From the NCBI GenBank assembly GCA_021234535.1, contig CM037830.1, forward strand, positions 34,321,405-34,385,404: 64,000 bases of DNA, read 5' to 3'. The stretch is from Stichopus chloronotus (Eukaryota > Echinodermata > Holothuroidea > Aspidochirotida > Stichopodidae). Made by a program: the position numbers and the translations under genes. The notes beneath the pieces were generated by a model. It worked only from the letters and a program-made list of their open reading frames with translations, made no database searches and had not been told where the DNA came from. Positions 25,977 through 36,659 of the stretch are shown piece after piece; position 1 is the stretch's first letter; every line of letters begins with the position of its first letter.

Positions 25977-26400
25977 GTAAGTCAGCTGCCTAACTCTCGT
26001 CACCTGTTTGCTGATAAGGTCAAGAAGAAAATTTCTAATTCTAAAATTTCTCTAAAAAGAGATTGTAAATGGAGAAAAAGCAGTCTCAATCACAAAATGC
26101 CTTCCTTTTGTTTTTGGTTGCCTTTGTGGCATGAATGATTTACCGTAGAATCACTTCTACTTCAACCCATTCCAACACATGATGTGTAGATTAGCTGTTG
26201 AACATTTGAATATTTGGTCGCTCAGTCTTCACAATTCTCAAAAAATCTGTTTGGTAATTGTAGAGAATCTTCAAGTTTTCCTCATGAAGCTAAAAATTTG
26301 TCTATGTAGCTGAAATATTTAACCATAGACATCTCAAGAAAGAAGATTAATGAGGACATGAAGAATTACATCCAAAGGTGTAACACAATTTAAAAAAGTA

Positions 26401-26845
26401 AACAATATCTCAAGAAGGGTAAAGTTGACTCACCTCATACTCGGTGTGCTGGTTGTTCATACTACGTAGCTGATCCATATCGTTTTTGGTGCGGGTCGAA
26501 GGTCATCTGAGGTCACCGAGGTCAAAATGTGAAAAAATTGTAAACACAGTATCTCAAGAAGGGTAGCTTGACTGACCCCATACTTGACATGTGGGTTGGT
26601 CATACTGAATAAATGATCCTTGTTTTTTTTGGTGGAGGTCAAAGGTCACCAGAGGTCAAACTGTGAAACCAATGTAAAGACAATATCACCAGAATGGTAA
26701 ACTTACCTGATCTTATATGTGGAGCATTGATTTCCCATGCAAAGTAGATGATCCCCATGCTTAGGTGGAGGTCAAACGCCATTTGAGGTCAACTGATCCA
26801 AACTGTGAAAACTTTGTAAAAACAATATCTTTAGAAAGGTTAGAG
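26401..26845 (+). repeat. Tandem repeat of about 140 bp carrying AGGTCA sites
   Basis: Three and a bit tandem copies spaced 144, 134 and 142 bp. Each has ACAATATCTCAAGAAGGGTA, then a GTGGGTTGGTCATACT block, GATCC...TTTTTGGTG, and GGTCAAAGGTCA...GAGGTCA followed by CTGTGAAA...TGTAAA. The second copy holds a perfect direct repeat AGGTCAAAGGTCA at 26636-26648 plus another AGGTCA at 26653-26658. The same block appears alone at 22095-22155. It lies in intron 4 of the NIPA-like gene. Confidence 0.75.
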
Positions 26846-27715
26846 TGTTGGTTGGCCATACTGTGCCATGAGCCCGAGGCTTCTAGTCCCAGTGTTTGGC
26901 TTTCAAATTGCTACTGGAAAGCCTGTCGCGTCTCCAACATTAACAGCTGTAATGTAGTATAGTGCGTCTATATTCTTTGTGTGGTAAACTTATCCATCAA
27001 CATCAATCACAAATGGTGCCTCCTGAAAACTTTTGTAAGCTGAGATAATGTTAAAACCCGTTTCCGTACGTGGCATGTTCTGCGAGACCGTTACTGGCTT
27101 GTTCCTATCTGTTTATAATTGGAGAGTACTACTAGTACTACTAGAGTATTACTTTCATACTGGGGATTTATGTATTAATATTTCCTCCTGTCGTGGAGTT
27201 TGAAGACGTTTAGAAGCAAGTCTAATTTGATGTTTGTCAGAGACTGACATCAAAGTAGTGCCATTGACTTACCATGTAAAAGGATCGAAGAAGCAGTGTT
27301 GCTGGGAAACATTAGCTTGAATGCTTGAAGACGTCCTTTGACACTGGCTTACGAAGAGTGCCGTTATTTTGCCAATTTTTTTCGTAGACACAAATAGGTC
27401 ATGTAAAGAAGTATTTTTAAGAGATTTTTATTCCTTGCGTTCTGGGTTTGTTAGGACACTATTTGTTATCTAAACTATTTGTGTAGATCTCAAGTTCCAA
27501 CAAACCATCTTATTGACCATTTTCAGTACTGCATAAAAGCTATACCTACTTTGCAATCAAGGAACATATGAGTTACCACAATTACCACAGTTAAAATAAA
27601 ACCTTTGCACAATCCTTTGCACAATCCAGTTACGTCAAGATTTCAAACCAATACTTGGTCAGCAAGGAATCAGTAAAACTTTTGGCTTTCTGGTTAACTG
27701 AATGCATTTTGCAGT
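26846..27715. other. Intron 4 sequence without recognised features
   Basis: No exon or repeat recognised apart from a short TACTACTAG duplication near 27127-27145. Confidence 0.4.
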
Positions 27716-28852
27716 CATCTAGAATAGTTGCAGCAATCATCCAGAATGGTTGCAGCAATCGTCCAGAATGGTTGCAGCAATCGTCAAGAGTGATTGCAGC
27801 AATCGTCCAGAGTGGTTTCAGCAATCATCCAGAATGGTTGCAGCAATCATCCAGAATGGTTGCAGCAATCATCCAGAGTGGTTGCAGCAATCGTCCAGAG
27901 TGGTTGCAGCCATCATCCAGAATGGTTGCAGCAATCATCCAGAGTGGTTGCAGCCATCATCCAGAGTGGTTGCAACAATCGTCCGTAGTGGTTGCAGCCA
28001 TCATCCAGAATGGTTGCAGCCATCATCCAGAATGGTTGCAACAATCGTCCAGAGTGGTTGCAGCCATCATCCAGAATGGTTGCAGCAATCATCCAGAATG
28101 GTTGCAGAGCAATCATTCAGAATGGTTGTAGCAATCATCCATAGTGGTTGCAGCAATCATCCAGAGTGGTTGCAGCAATCATCCAGAATGTTTGCAGCAA
28201 TCATTCAGAGTGATTGCAGCAATCATCTAGAGTGGTTTCAGCAATCATCCAGAATGGTTGCAGCAATCATCCAGAATGGTTGCAGCAATCATCCAGGGTT
28301 GTTGCAGCAATCGTCCAGAGTGGTTGCAGCCATCATCCAGAATGGTTGCAGCAATCATCCAGAGTGGTTGCAGCCATCATCCAGAGTGGTTGCAACAATC
28401 GTCCGTAGTGGTTGCAGCCATCATCCAGAATGGTTGCAGCAATCATCCAGAACGGTTGCAACAATCGTCCAGAGTGGTTGCAGCCATCATCCAGAATGGT
28501 TGCAGCAATCATCCAGAATGGTTGCAGAGCAATCATTCAGAATGGTTGTAGCAATCATCCATAGTGGTTGCAGCAATCATCCAGAGTGGTTGCAGCAATC
28601 ATCCAGAATGTTTGCAGCAATCATTCAGAGTGATTGAAGCAATCATCCAGAGTGGTTGCAGCAATCATCCAGAGTGGTTGCAGCAATCATCCAGAGTGGT
28701 TGCAGCAATCATCCAGAATGGTTGCAGAGCAATCATTCAGAATGGTTGTAGCAATCATCCATAGTGGTTGCAGCAATCATTCAGAGTGGTTGCAGCAATC
28801 ATCTAAAATAGTTGTAGCAATCATCCAGAGTGGTTTCAGCAATCATGCAGTT
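27716..28852 (+). repeat. 22-bp minisatellite with 420-bp higher-order repeat
   Basis: About 51 head-to-tail copies of a 22-bp unit, consensus near GTTGCAGCAATCATCCAGAA followed by TG. Unit variants (CATCATCC for AATCATCC, AGAGTGG for AGAATGG, GTCCGTAG) recur at a 420-bp period: 27781-28200 and 28201-28620 are almost identical, and a third partial copy follows. 420 is 19 units plus 2 bp, the 2 bp being an AG insertion seen at about 28108, 28528 and 28728. Because 22 is not divisible by 3 and the unit has no stop, all forward frames and one reverse frame stay open for hundreds of bases, making spurious proteins. It sits inside intron 4 of the NIPA-like gene. Confidence 0.95.
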
Positions 28853-29777
28853 TCCATTTTGCAAAACAGGTAGTAAGATCTTAAAGTTGGACTGAACTGA
28901 CAAAGTGAATCCGTTAGACAAGCAACGTTTTTGACATCACATGCATGATTTACTTCACTCCTCACCTGTATCAACACAACAAATGCACTTTGGTCTACGA
29001 TGCCAAGAGCACTGCTAATCTTTCTACACCGCCTCTCGTGTCATTCGATCAAGTACTTGACTACCATCCAGTTAAAACAGTTCTTTTAAGAGAAAATGGA
29101 TGAGAAATGGATGAATTATTTGAAACCTGGTATCAGTGTTTGTCATGTTAATATGTTGTGCAAAGATTGTCTGAAAATGTGTGGCTCTTTCTGTGTACAC
29201 TTTACACATAATAATCTTCAGTGTGTGTCCTCTCATATAGAGACTAAGGAAAATCTGTTGGCTGCTTGAAACTAGTATTTTAGAGTCATTCTCAGGTGAT
29301 GGTAACTGTGTACCAAAACTTGGGTTTCATGTCCTGGCATTTGCAGCCAGGAGCATGATCAGCCAGTTGATAAAAAGCAGTTTTATTTGGTATGGTGCCA
29401 TGAACTTGATAATTTGACAAAGGGAATTTTAGCCCTTACTTTACCATGTCAGATCCTGGGCAGGTCCCTAATTGTCCATTTTGCACCAGGTCCAGAAACT
29501 TTTAAAACAGACCAGTAAACTTTAAAAAATGTAGCACTACTCCAGAGGAATAGAAGTTTAGCACAGATCCTTTCTTGCTTAGTATATAGTATATCAGGAT
29601 TATCCTGCTACATGTTACCCAGACCACTACTGTTTACCTAAGAGGTTTATATTGGTAGGAGCTTGCGATTGATTTTAAGTGCATTTTAAAGTAGTTCTTA
29701 CAAAACAGTGGCTACTGCATACTTCTCTCTCATTTTTAAATTACGTTCTTTCTGTTTCTTTCTTTTTTTCTCTGCAG
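28853..29777. other. End of intron 4
   Basis: Contains a copy of the dispersed repeat at 28948-29050 (TTTACTTCACTCCTCACCTG, then AACACAACAAATGCAC, GATGCCAAGAGCACTG and ACACCGCC). The remainder is plain AT-rich intron leading to the T-rich acceptor at 29777. Confidence 0.5.
28948..29050 (+). repeat. Dispersed TTACTTCACTC repeat, copy 5
   Basis: The same ordered blocks as copies at 1645 and 13310, truncated on the right. It lies about 100 bp after the minisatellite. Confidence 0.6.
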
Positions 29778-30370
29778 TTTTCGTCATGTACACCCTGGTT
29801 GTGATTGGCTGTTCGCTCATCTTGATTTTCATTTACTCGCCAAAGTACGGACAGACGAATATTCTGGTCTACATCACTATATGTGCTCTGATCGGCTCCC
29901 TGTCCGTTCTTGCGTGCAAAGGGTTTGGTATAGCCATGAAGGAATTCTTTCAAGGGCACGGGAGCTTCAGGAAACCGCTTACGTACTTCTTGATATTTTC
30001 CTTAGTAGTCTGTATATCCATAAACATGCATTACCTGAACAAGGCGTTGGATACGTTCAATGCCGCGGTGATATCCCCGATCTATTACGTGTTCTTTACC
30101 ACGTGTGTGGTACTCGCGTCGGCTATCCTCTTTCAGGAGTGGGGCAACATGGACGCAGTGGACTGCATTGCCACGCTGGCGGGATTCGGAACTATAATCG
30201 CGGGTATATTCCTCCTCCATGCATTTAAAGATAAGAACATCACCATGTCGGACTTGCCCTCTATTTCGAGAGCTCCGGTCGCGCCGCCGGGATACACCTT
30301 GGCGTCGCCAAACCACGTTCACTTGAACTCTGTGGAAAGTCAGCAAGGCAGCGAGTCCGAGGACATCTGA
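29778..30370 (+). CDS. NIPA-like Mg2+ transporter, last coding exon
   Basis: Starts after the acceptor TTTTTTTCTCTGCAG (ending 29777) in phase 1 and ends at TGA 30368-30370. It encodes the C-terminal half: helix V-M-Y-T-L-V-V-I-G, the conserved Y-G-Q-T-N-I-L-V-Y-I-T-I-C, K-G-F-G-I-A-M-K, Y-L-N-K-A-L-D-T-F-N, P-I-Y-Y-V-F-F-T-T, A-I-L-F-Q-E-W and the closing G-I-F-L-L-H-A-F-K-D. Then comes a polar cytosolic tail of about 46 residues rich in Ser and Pro. The GC content is higher than in the surrounding introns, as expected for coding sequence. Confidence 0.96.
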
Positions 30371-30840
30371 AAACTGTCAGAGGCTCTTAACGACCACAGC
30401 TTTGCCGTATGTAGCCTGTCGTGAAACCCACACCTCTACGATGGCAACGGATTGTCTCTATTTTCTTATACAAACAACGATCAACGAATCTAGGCATGTG
30501 GGACTGTTCACACGTGTGCCATGTGTTGTGAATGCTGCTCAGTGGTGGTTCTCGGTCACCAACAGACGACAGTCTGCCTGGCAATCGCTAGTGCCATTTG
30601 TTTCACGTACAATGGTGCAGACTTCATGAATTGACAAGAGTCAATCATATTCTTGTGTTTAGTGGAGGATAGTTTGTTCCCCCCCCAAAAAAAAGATTTA
30701 AAAAAAAAAAATGATTTTAGGTAACATGTTCCACATAGCTTAAGATATATGCCTCATACTGCATGTCAGGTAGGTGCCACCATTTATGGAAAACAAGTTA
30801 CCAGAAATGTCTTGCACAAATAAACACATTTAATAAACAC
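30371..30840 (+). other. Probable 3' UTR of the NIPA-like gene
   Basis: No further coding sequence follows the stop at 30370. Two AATAAA hexamers at 30819-30824 and 30832-30837 are the first strong polyadenylation signal candidates, which would give a 3' UTR of about 470 nt. A C8A8 tract and an A-rich run near 30680-30710 lie inside it. The transcript end is inferred only from the hexamers. Confidence 0.45.
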
Positions 30841-31108
30841 ATCTTTTTCCAGCTTTTCCTTCAAGCTTGTGATGTCACAAAAATGAACATTATAATACAA
30901 GACTCTCCCTTCAGTTTCAATGAGAGCCTCGTAACCTTGTCCGATATGGGGCACTAGTGTGGTGGTACCCCCTCGTTTGGGACTCCTTAAATTTCTAACT
31001 TGCAGCCAGATCCTTTAATAGAGGGCGTACTTTAGACGACAATGTCATCAGGGGGTGCATTCAAAATGCCAATTTTATGTAAATTATCTGAATTTGTAAT
31101 CGTACAGT

Positions 31109-31233
31109 CAGCATATATTGAAGTATGTGCAAACTAAACATGATACAAGTCAGCACATACTGAAGTATGTGCAAGCTAAACGTGGCACAAGTCTGCACAT
31201 ATTGAAGTATGTGCATACTAAACATGGTATCGC
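31109..31233 (+). repeat. Three tandem copies of a 42-bp unit
   Basis: Copies start at 31109, 31151 and 31193, each reading CAGCAYATAYTGAAGTATGT then GCAAACTAAACATGATACAAGT with a few substitutions. The third copy ends in ...CTAAACATGGTATCG. It lies just 3' of the NIPA-like gene and is non-coding. Confidence 0.85.
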
Positions 31234-34200
31234 AGAAAATTAAAGTGTATTTACTCTATTGATGATGTCAATTTTTAGAGAGAACAACTTTTGGAAGTGA
31301 CAACCACATTTAGCTACATCAGTTTTGTCAAGTTGGACAACCCAATAGAATTGCTAAAAATGCCAGTGCTGTGATGTGTGATATGACAACGTAGCTTAGT
31401 CTAACTAAAATGACAGATTTTACAAGTTTCACATGCTTTCTTATCTTGGAATGTTCTCCCAACTTGCCATTCGCCTTCAGTGTGTGTGCCACAGACAAAA
31501 ATGGAAAGCTCTTTGTAGCTACATGTGGGACTTAGTTCTCATTCTGTGTGGGAGCTACCAATGAGGTTTTCTTTGTCTTTCTGTAGTTTTAAGTAATTAT
31601 TTTATCGTTATTATTTTTTCTGCTCGTCATGTTGCAGGTGCTTTAGCTAATACACCGCACTAGCATAATTTATTGTGACCACGTCAAATATGTAGTCGCT
31701 GTAAACTCAACAGATACGTTTGCTTTTCGTTAAAGAGGGAGCGTGTTACATTTACGGTCATTAGCATTTGATCTGGTGTTGATCTTTATCGATTTTATGA
31801 TTTTTATTGGTCAGTCAGACAGTATGTCAGTCAGTCATGGCAGTCAGTGCACATCTTTCATGAATGCTGAAATTAAGGACTTTTCGATGTTGATAGAAAC
31901 AGGGAAATGGCAATTAGAGTTCTTTAGCAACTTCTGGCGCAGTGAAAAGAACGTGGGAGTGGGCGTGTGTCCATCATCACTTGGATACGGATGTTAATAC
32001 ATTTTGCATGTGCACAGTACATGTGTTACGTGGTGATGCATTTGAACACACATCCTGAGCAAAGTCTGCCATTGGAGTTTTTGGACCTAAGGCCAACTTA
32101 CTCTCTCCTACTGTAAACATTTGTCTGGATCTATGTATACAGGTAATAAAACTGAAAATAGCAATGAGTTTGAAATTCATGACGTACAAAGTTTGTCGCA
32201 CCAATGTTTTCGTGAGAACACCCCTTACATGGTCAAGGTGAATAGCACCAACATTTAGTGAAACTGGAAGTGTTCAAACTACAGTGTTTAATCTCCAACT
32301 ATTGAAAGTTGGCATTCCTTGTTGCCGTATTAAACAGCTGTTTATGTAGTGCCTTGACTTGCATTATCGGTTTGCTATTCGCCTTGATGATGTTAGGTGT
32401 AGTCATATGAATTGTTGGCAAAGTATGTTTTATCCATCATGAATCTAAAACTCAATGATTTTTTTTTTTTCAGCTTCATTATTGGTATATGGATCTCTCC
32501 AATCTTCATGGATATATGTATACATGCATATGTGGATGCATATGTAGTACCTATTTGTTATGTAGCAACATATTACTTACACCGTTAACTTCATGAAGGA
32601 CAGTTTTGTGTCAGAAGAAAATGAATATTTTGCTATGTATGATCCCCTCTGTTTTGGTGGCTTGGAGTTGTGCTTATGGTAATAGCATTCTAGTCTATGC
32701 AGAGATGTTTAAGTAAACTCTCTCCTTACTATGATAGTTTAAAGTTACCTGCAGGGGACCTTGAATATTAGGCCTAGTTGCCTAGATGTATATTATGTCG
32801 TTAGGTTTGGACTTGGAGAGCTTGCCCATAAATTGGTCAAGGTGGTTGACGTGAGAAAATCTTTGCGGAAATATTCTAGTGTTGTATAGATGTCACCGCA
32901 AAGACGAAGCCTTCTCCGTAGGGGGTGTTCACAGATGCAGCGCAAAGAGCCAAATATTGAGGTATCTGCATAACTCCTGATGAAGACGCTGTTCAAAGAG
33001 ATGCATTCTGCAGATGACATTTTGGGATAAAGGATTGCATAAACCAAAGATGTTAAACAGTGATAGAGGAGAATTGAAGTTGAAAGAAATACAGAGCATG
33101 TTAAGTGTAGGTTTATTATTCACAACTGTAAGTCACATTCAGAAAAACAAATCGTAGTTTCTTGTCAATGTGATGGAATTTTGCATGAATGGTGCATCGT
33201 GGGATTTCTGCCAATGCAATTTGATCGAGAGGGAAAGGATAAAACGGACTATTTTGTAACCAATATTTTTGGATCAAACATATTTACAATGTGACATTTT
33301 GCCTACGGCATTAATGATGAGTATGAGAACAAAAGTGATATTTTTGTAAGTCGTTTCACGTACCACAGTGGTTTTTGTATCACCCAACAAATCCAGCTTA
33401 ACCATTCTTTGTTTGCACTCAAACCTTCACCTTGTCCTCAACTTGCAAATTGAAGTTTGTAAGCTAACGAGCCCAACGTAATCTCTACTTGTAATGTCCC
33501 ATGCATGGGGGACAGGAATCACTTTTCTTTCTTTCATAGCTGGTGTTGAGTCACCATTCTAGGCAGAGGTCCTCTCAATTTGTGGAGACGCTTAACTTTG
33601 CAGCTGAAAAATTTGTTCGCAGACGCTATGCTCAGACGTTCGGTTTAAGCCTCGAAGCGCAGTACTCCTGCTTTCAGAGTATAAATTCCAAAAGCACGCC
33701 AAACATTTACAGGACTAAAGTAGAAACTTGTTTTGACTCTGCCCTTCTCTTTCCACCCTCGCTTTGTATCCCTCCCTCACCCCACATTTCCACAATTGTC
33801 TTGTTTTGAATGTTTTACTCCAATTTTCTGTTTTTGTTGCTCTCGATTTTCCGTCTTCTTCTTTTACAGTCAACCAAAGTTTGTGAACCATTCGATCTAT
33901 TTTTCTCACTGGCTCTAGGATCGATTAAAGTGAAGCAAGGGGGAAGCATCGCTCTACGTCAAATGCATAGGCACATAGGACAGGTTTACCCTGCTCCCCG
34001 TTTGACAAAATCTATCATTTTTCAGTCAAATGGTGAATATTTCTTGTGCATATCATCCAATTAGAAAAGAAATTGCCTACTATGCTGGTAAATTTTAGGA
34101 AGATAAGAGTAGTATTTTGCAGTTTGTTTTAAAGGTAACGATTAACTGTCCCATTTACATCTTACGTATCAGTAGAGACGAAATTTAGACATCTCATTTT

Positions 34201-35259
34201 CCAGGCAAAAGTCACTTTGCTCCGTCTTACAGAGTGTTCCCATGTGCCTATAATCAGGTGTCTAGGAGGGCAAAGGCGGCAACTCTACCCCTCCCTCCCC
34301 CTGTCTGGAGCATATTTTTGTTACTTTTAGGCATTTTTTTTTAACAATATTCAATTTCCATAAGATTCCAAAAGAGAAAAGGTTTAAATGCAACTACAAG
34401 GCCTAAGTTTTCCTTTTATGTTATGCACTAACATATGGTGGCCATATACTTAGTATGTCTGCAGACTTTTTCCCCACCCCTACCCCACTTGCCTTGACAA
34501 ATTCCTGGCTGCACACCTGCTCAGCATTTGCAGAGAAGCTGCAGACTGGCCTGTGGCCTTTATGAAGGAAGATTTCGAAGGTTATTTTTTTCTTCACAAC
34601 AAACAACATATCTGGCAACATTCTTAACTTCACTTTGTCATGCTAACACTACTTTCATTATCTCCATATTTAGTTTGATTTTATTATCTTAACTGTCTGC
34701 TGTTTCATTTTGCCCGAATCTGGCGGTATACCTCAGTCATAGTGTCATGGCTGTCATTGACAATGCAACTATTCAGTGTCAGTAACTTTGATTCTTCAGT
34801 CCAAGTTTTTTATAAAAGAAATTTAATTGAAAAAATAGAAATAATGTAAGTTTTTGAATTTGTATATACATGAAATAATTTTGTTTTTGATATTTAGCTT
34901 ATGTTTAGCTTTATTTTATCAACCTCCTAGTGTTTTTTTTTTTTTAATTTATTTAAATTTACCAACAATTTTGTCAGATTGGATTCCGAGCTATTGGTAT
35001 GCTCATTATAGTATGATGATGATGATTTTGTCTGAATGTATCTTTCACTATTAATGCCCTTAGATGTATGCCGACTGTTATTTTCAGAAATGAAGCATAA
35101 AAAGAGATTCCTGTAATTTTTTGTGGTACGTTGTAAGTGGAACAGCAATATAAAATTTGAACAATTCGCAAATTAATGCAATACGAAGAGTTTTCTCTCT
35201 TTTTTGTAATAAAAAGTTATTTTCTGTTCACAGTTTGATCTTATTTTATTTACAAAGTA
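31234..35259. other. Intergenic, no gene recognised
   Basis: Four kilobases of AT-rich DNA between the NIPA-like gene and the Harbinger element. The open frames (for example 31743-31997, 33543-33809) have no domains. Low-complexity T-runs and a trinucleotide ATGATGATG near 35014-35023 are present. Confidence 0.45.
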
Positions 35260-35279
35260 ATGCAAGGCTGACACTTGCA

Positions 35280-35480
35280 CAACTTTTGGCCACGATTTTG
35301 TCGTGGCAAGTCGTGCCATTTTGGGGCACGAACTGGGAGGCTCCCGCGCTGTTCACGACTAGTTAATGCATAGTTCACGAATGCGTGCCCATCAGTGTCC
35401 ACATTGACACAAACTGGCCCGAGGAGTTCACACATAGTTTGCGCATAGTTTACGTACTTCCCCCATTGGCACTACGAGTT
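35280..35480. repeat. Left subterminal region of the Harbinger element
   Basis: Carries GTTCACGA (near 35353 and 35373), GTTCACAC, GTTTACG and several GTCGTG/CGTGCC words. The right flank (36680-37010) carries the same words in both orientations, including TCGTGAAC several times. Such subterminal motifs are typical transposase or partner-protein binding sites; the role is inferred. Confidence 0.55.
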
Positions 35481-35520
35481 TGTGCAATTTGGACGGTGTC
35501 GTGCCGACTTGGGCACGCCA

Positions 35521-35528
35521 TATAAAAA
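35521..35528 (+). promoter_or_regulatory. TATA box of the Harbinger transposase gene
   Basis: TATAAAAA followed by a G/C-rich stretch, 53 bp before the ATG at 35581. A matching TATATATA (36642-36649) precedes the second gene on the other strand. Spacing is consistent with Pol II core promoters. Confidence 0.5.
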
Positions 35529-35580
35529 GGGGGCCTCCCCAACCCCTGGTCATTTTTGGATTGGCTGTGGAAGAGACAAC

Positions 35581-36009
35581 ATGCTGAATGCCAGAGACAC
35601 AATTATTGCAGAGAAGAGAAGATGCCTATACCAGGCAGCTGCTCTAGCCATTGTTGAAGAACAGCAGAAAAGGCTGGAAGAGGCAGAAGAGCAAGAAAAG
35701 GCAACCCCACCTCGAAGAAAGACACAAAGGAAAGTGTGGGTCAGGGAATGGTTGAGCAGAAGGTACAAGTTTGGACAGTATGGCAGTCTACTGACTGAAC
35801 TCCACAGGGAATATCAAAGTGGCTACAAAAATTACCTCAGAATCACACCTGACCTGTTCCAAGAGATGGCTGAGAAGTTAACCCCTCGCCTCCAGAAGCA
35901 GTCCACCTTCATAGGGGAACCGCTTCAAGTTGGACTCAAGCTGGCTGCCACCCTCCGCTTCCTAGCCACTGGAAATTCCTATTCAAGTCTGCAGTACAGC
36001 TTCAGCTGA
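35581..36009 (+). pseudogene. Harbinger transposase, N-terminal fragment
   Basis: 142 codons from ATG 35581 (after GAGACAAC) to TGA. Residues 10-45 are a charged, probably coiled-coil stretch rich in Glu, Gln and Lys. Then follow W-V-R-E-W-L-S-R-R, a Y-G-S-L-L-T-E-L segment, F-Q-E-M-A-E-K-L-T-P-R-L, and K-L-A-A-T-L-R-F-L-A-T-G-N-S-Y-S-S-L-Q-Y. This matches the region upstream of the DDE nuclease domain in HARBI1-like transposases. The frame stops right after S-L-Q-Y-S-F-S where relatives continue into the catalytic domain, so no D-D-E residues are present. A TATAAAAA box lies at 35521-35528, 60 bp before the ATG. It cannot be an active transposase by itself. Confidence 0.88.
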
Positions 36010-36570
36010 CTCTGGGACAGCAAACTGCTCACTGGGGACTGTCTCTTCCCGGACGATTTGTTGCATCAGGAAACTCCAGGTCTCCATGATCTGGTCGTCA
36101 GGACCACTCTTCTTCTCCTTCTTCATAGTCTTCCCCACCCTGGTTTTCATGTTCTCGTAGTGCTTCTTTCATTGGGGACCAGTGGCAGGAGGCTCCAGCT
36201 GCTCTCCGACTCGGTCCCACCGGCTGATCTTGGCCGCCACGTTGAGCCACTCCTTCTGCTTCTTGTCATACAGCTGGGGGTTCTCTTTCACAAGCTCGGC
36301 CAACCTCAACTCGGCCTCTTCTGTCCAGAGGTACTCAGTGATTTCTTTCTTGGACACCCGGACCCTCTTCTTATGCTGCCTGGTAGCCTCGTCCTCACTC
36401 GATGGCTCTCTCTGGCTTTCGAGTGGATCCTGCTGTATCTCCGGGATAACATCAACACTTGATATGGATGACTGGGGGGAATGATCTCTCTCAGCGGTCT
36501 CTGCCTCTGGCCTGTGGGCTTCTTGCCTTCTCTGCTTTGCTCTTCCTCGTGTCTGCTTTGTTTTAGTCAT
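35983..36570 (-). pseudogene. Harbinger-associated MADF/Myb-like protein, interrupted by one stop
   Basis: Starts at ATG 36570 (complement), again after AGAGACAAC as in the transposase, with a TATATATA stretch at 36642-36649 upstream. The first 133 codons give a basic N-terminus (M-T-K-T-K-Q-T-R-G-R), an acidic Ser/Glu/Gln linker, then the trihelix W-T-E-E-A-E-L-R-L-A-E-L-V, P-Q-L-Y-D-K-K and W-L-N-V-A-A-K-I. A TGA at 36169-36171 interrupts it. The same frame then continues with H-Y-E-N-M-K-T-R-V-G-K and E-T-W-S-F-L-M-Q-Q-I-V-R-E, typical MADF continuation, to a stop at 35983-35985, overlapping the transposase end. In Harbinger elements this second protein binds DNA and helps import the transposase (family knowledge). 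Confidence 0.8.
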
Positions 36571-36659
36571 GTTGTCTCTGTGATATAAGTTGTCTCTTCG
36601 TTGGCGATCTCTAGATCTGGCGAGCAGTGTCCAGGAAGCCCTATATATACCCTCGCACC

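Larger units (their letters stand above)
10567..30370 (+). other. NIPA-like magnesium transporter gene (coding part, five exons)
   Basis: Gene span from the first visible coding exon to the stop codon. Joining the five exons gives about 350 residues, close to the roughly 360 of vertebrate NIPA2, with the family motifs in order. All four introns start GT and end AG: 10805-23239, 23297-23849, 23941-25811 and 25977-29777. The first exon is preceded by a pyrimidine-rich acceptor ending at 10566, so at least one more 5' non-coding exon should lie upstream; I could not locate it. The coding exons add up to 1054 nt, one more than a multiple of three, because exon 4 carries an apparent extra base. 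NIPA proteins are multi-pass membrane proteins of the drug/metabolite transporter fold that move Mg2+ in plasma membrane or endosomes; that role is family knowledge. I cannot separate NIPA2 from the NIPAL subgroups by eye. Confidence 0.93.

Noticed and set aside
27655..28637. Long repetitive proteins (up to 295 codons) with a 22-residue repeat on both strands
   Set aside because: They come from a stop-free 22-bp minisatellite read in different frames, inside an intron; the repeat period in protein is just three DNA units.
27716..28852. CRISPR-like regular array
   Set aside because: The units are directly adjacent with no unique spacers and the context is a eukaryotic intron.
36058..36462. 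134-codon plus-strand open frame in the Harbinger element
   Set aside because: Antisense shadow of the MADF/Myb-like gene, which has clear family motifs on the minus strand.
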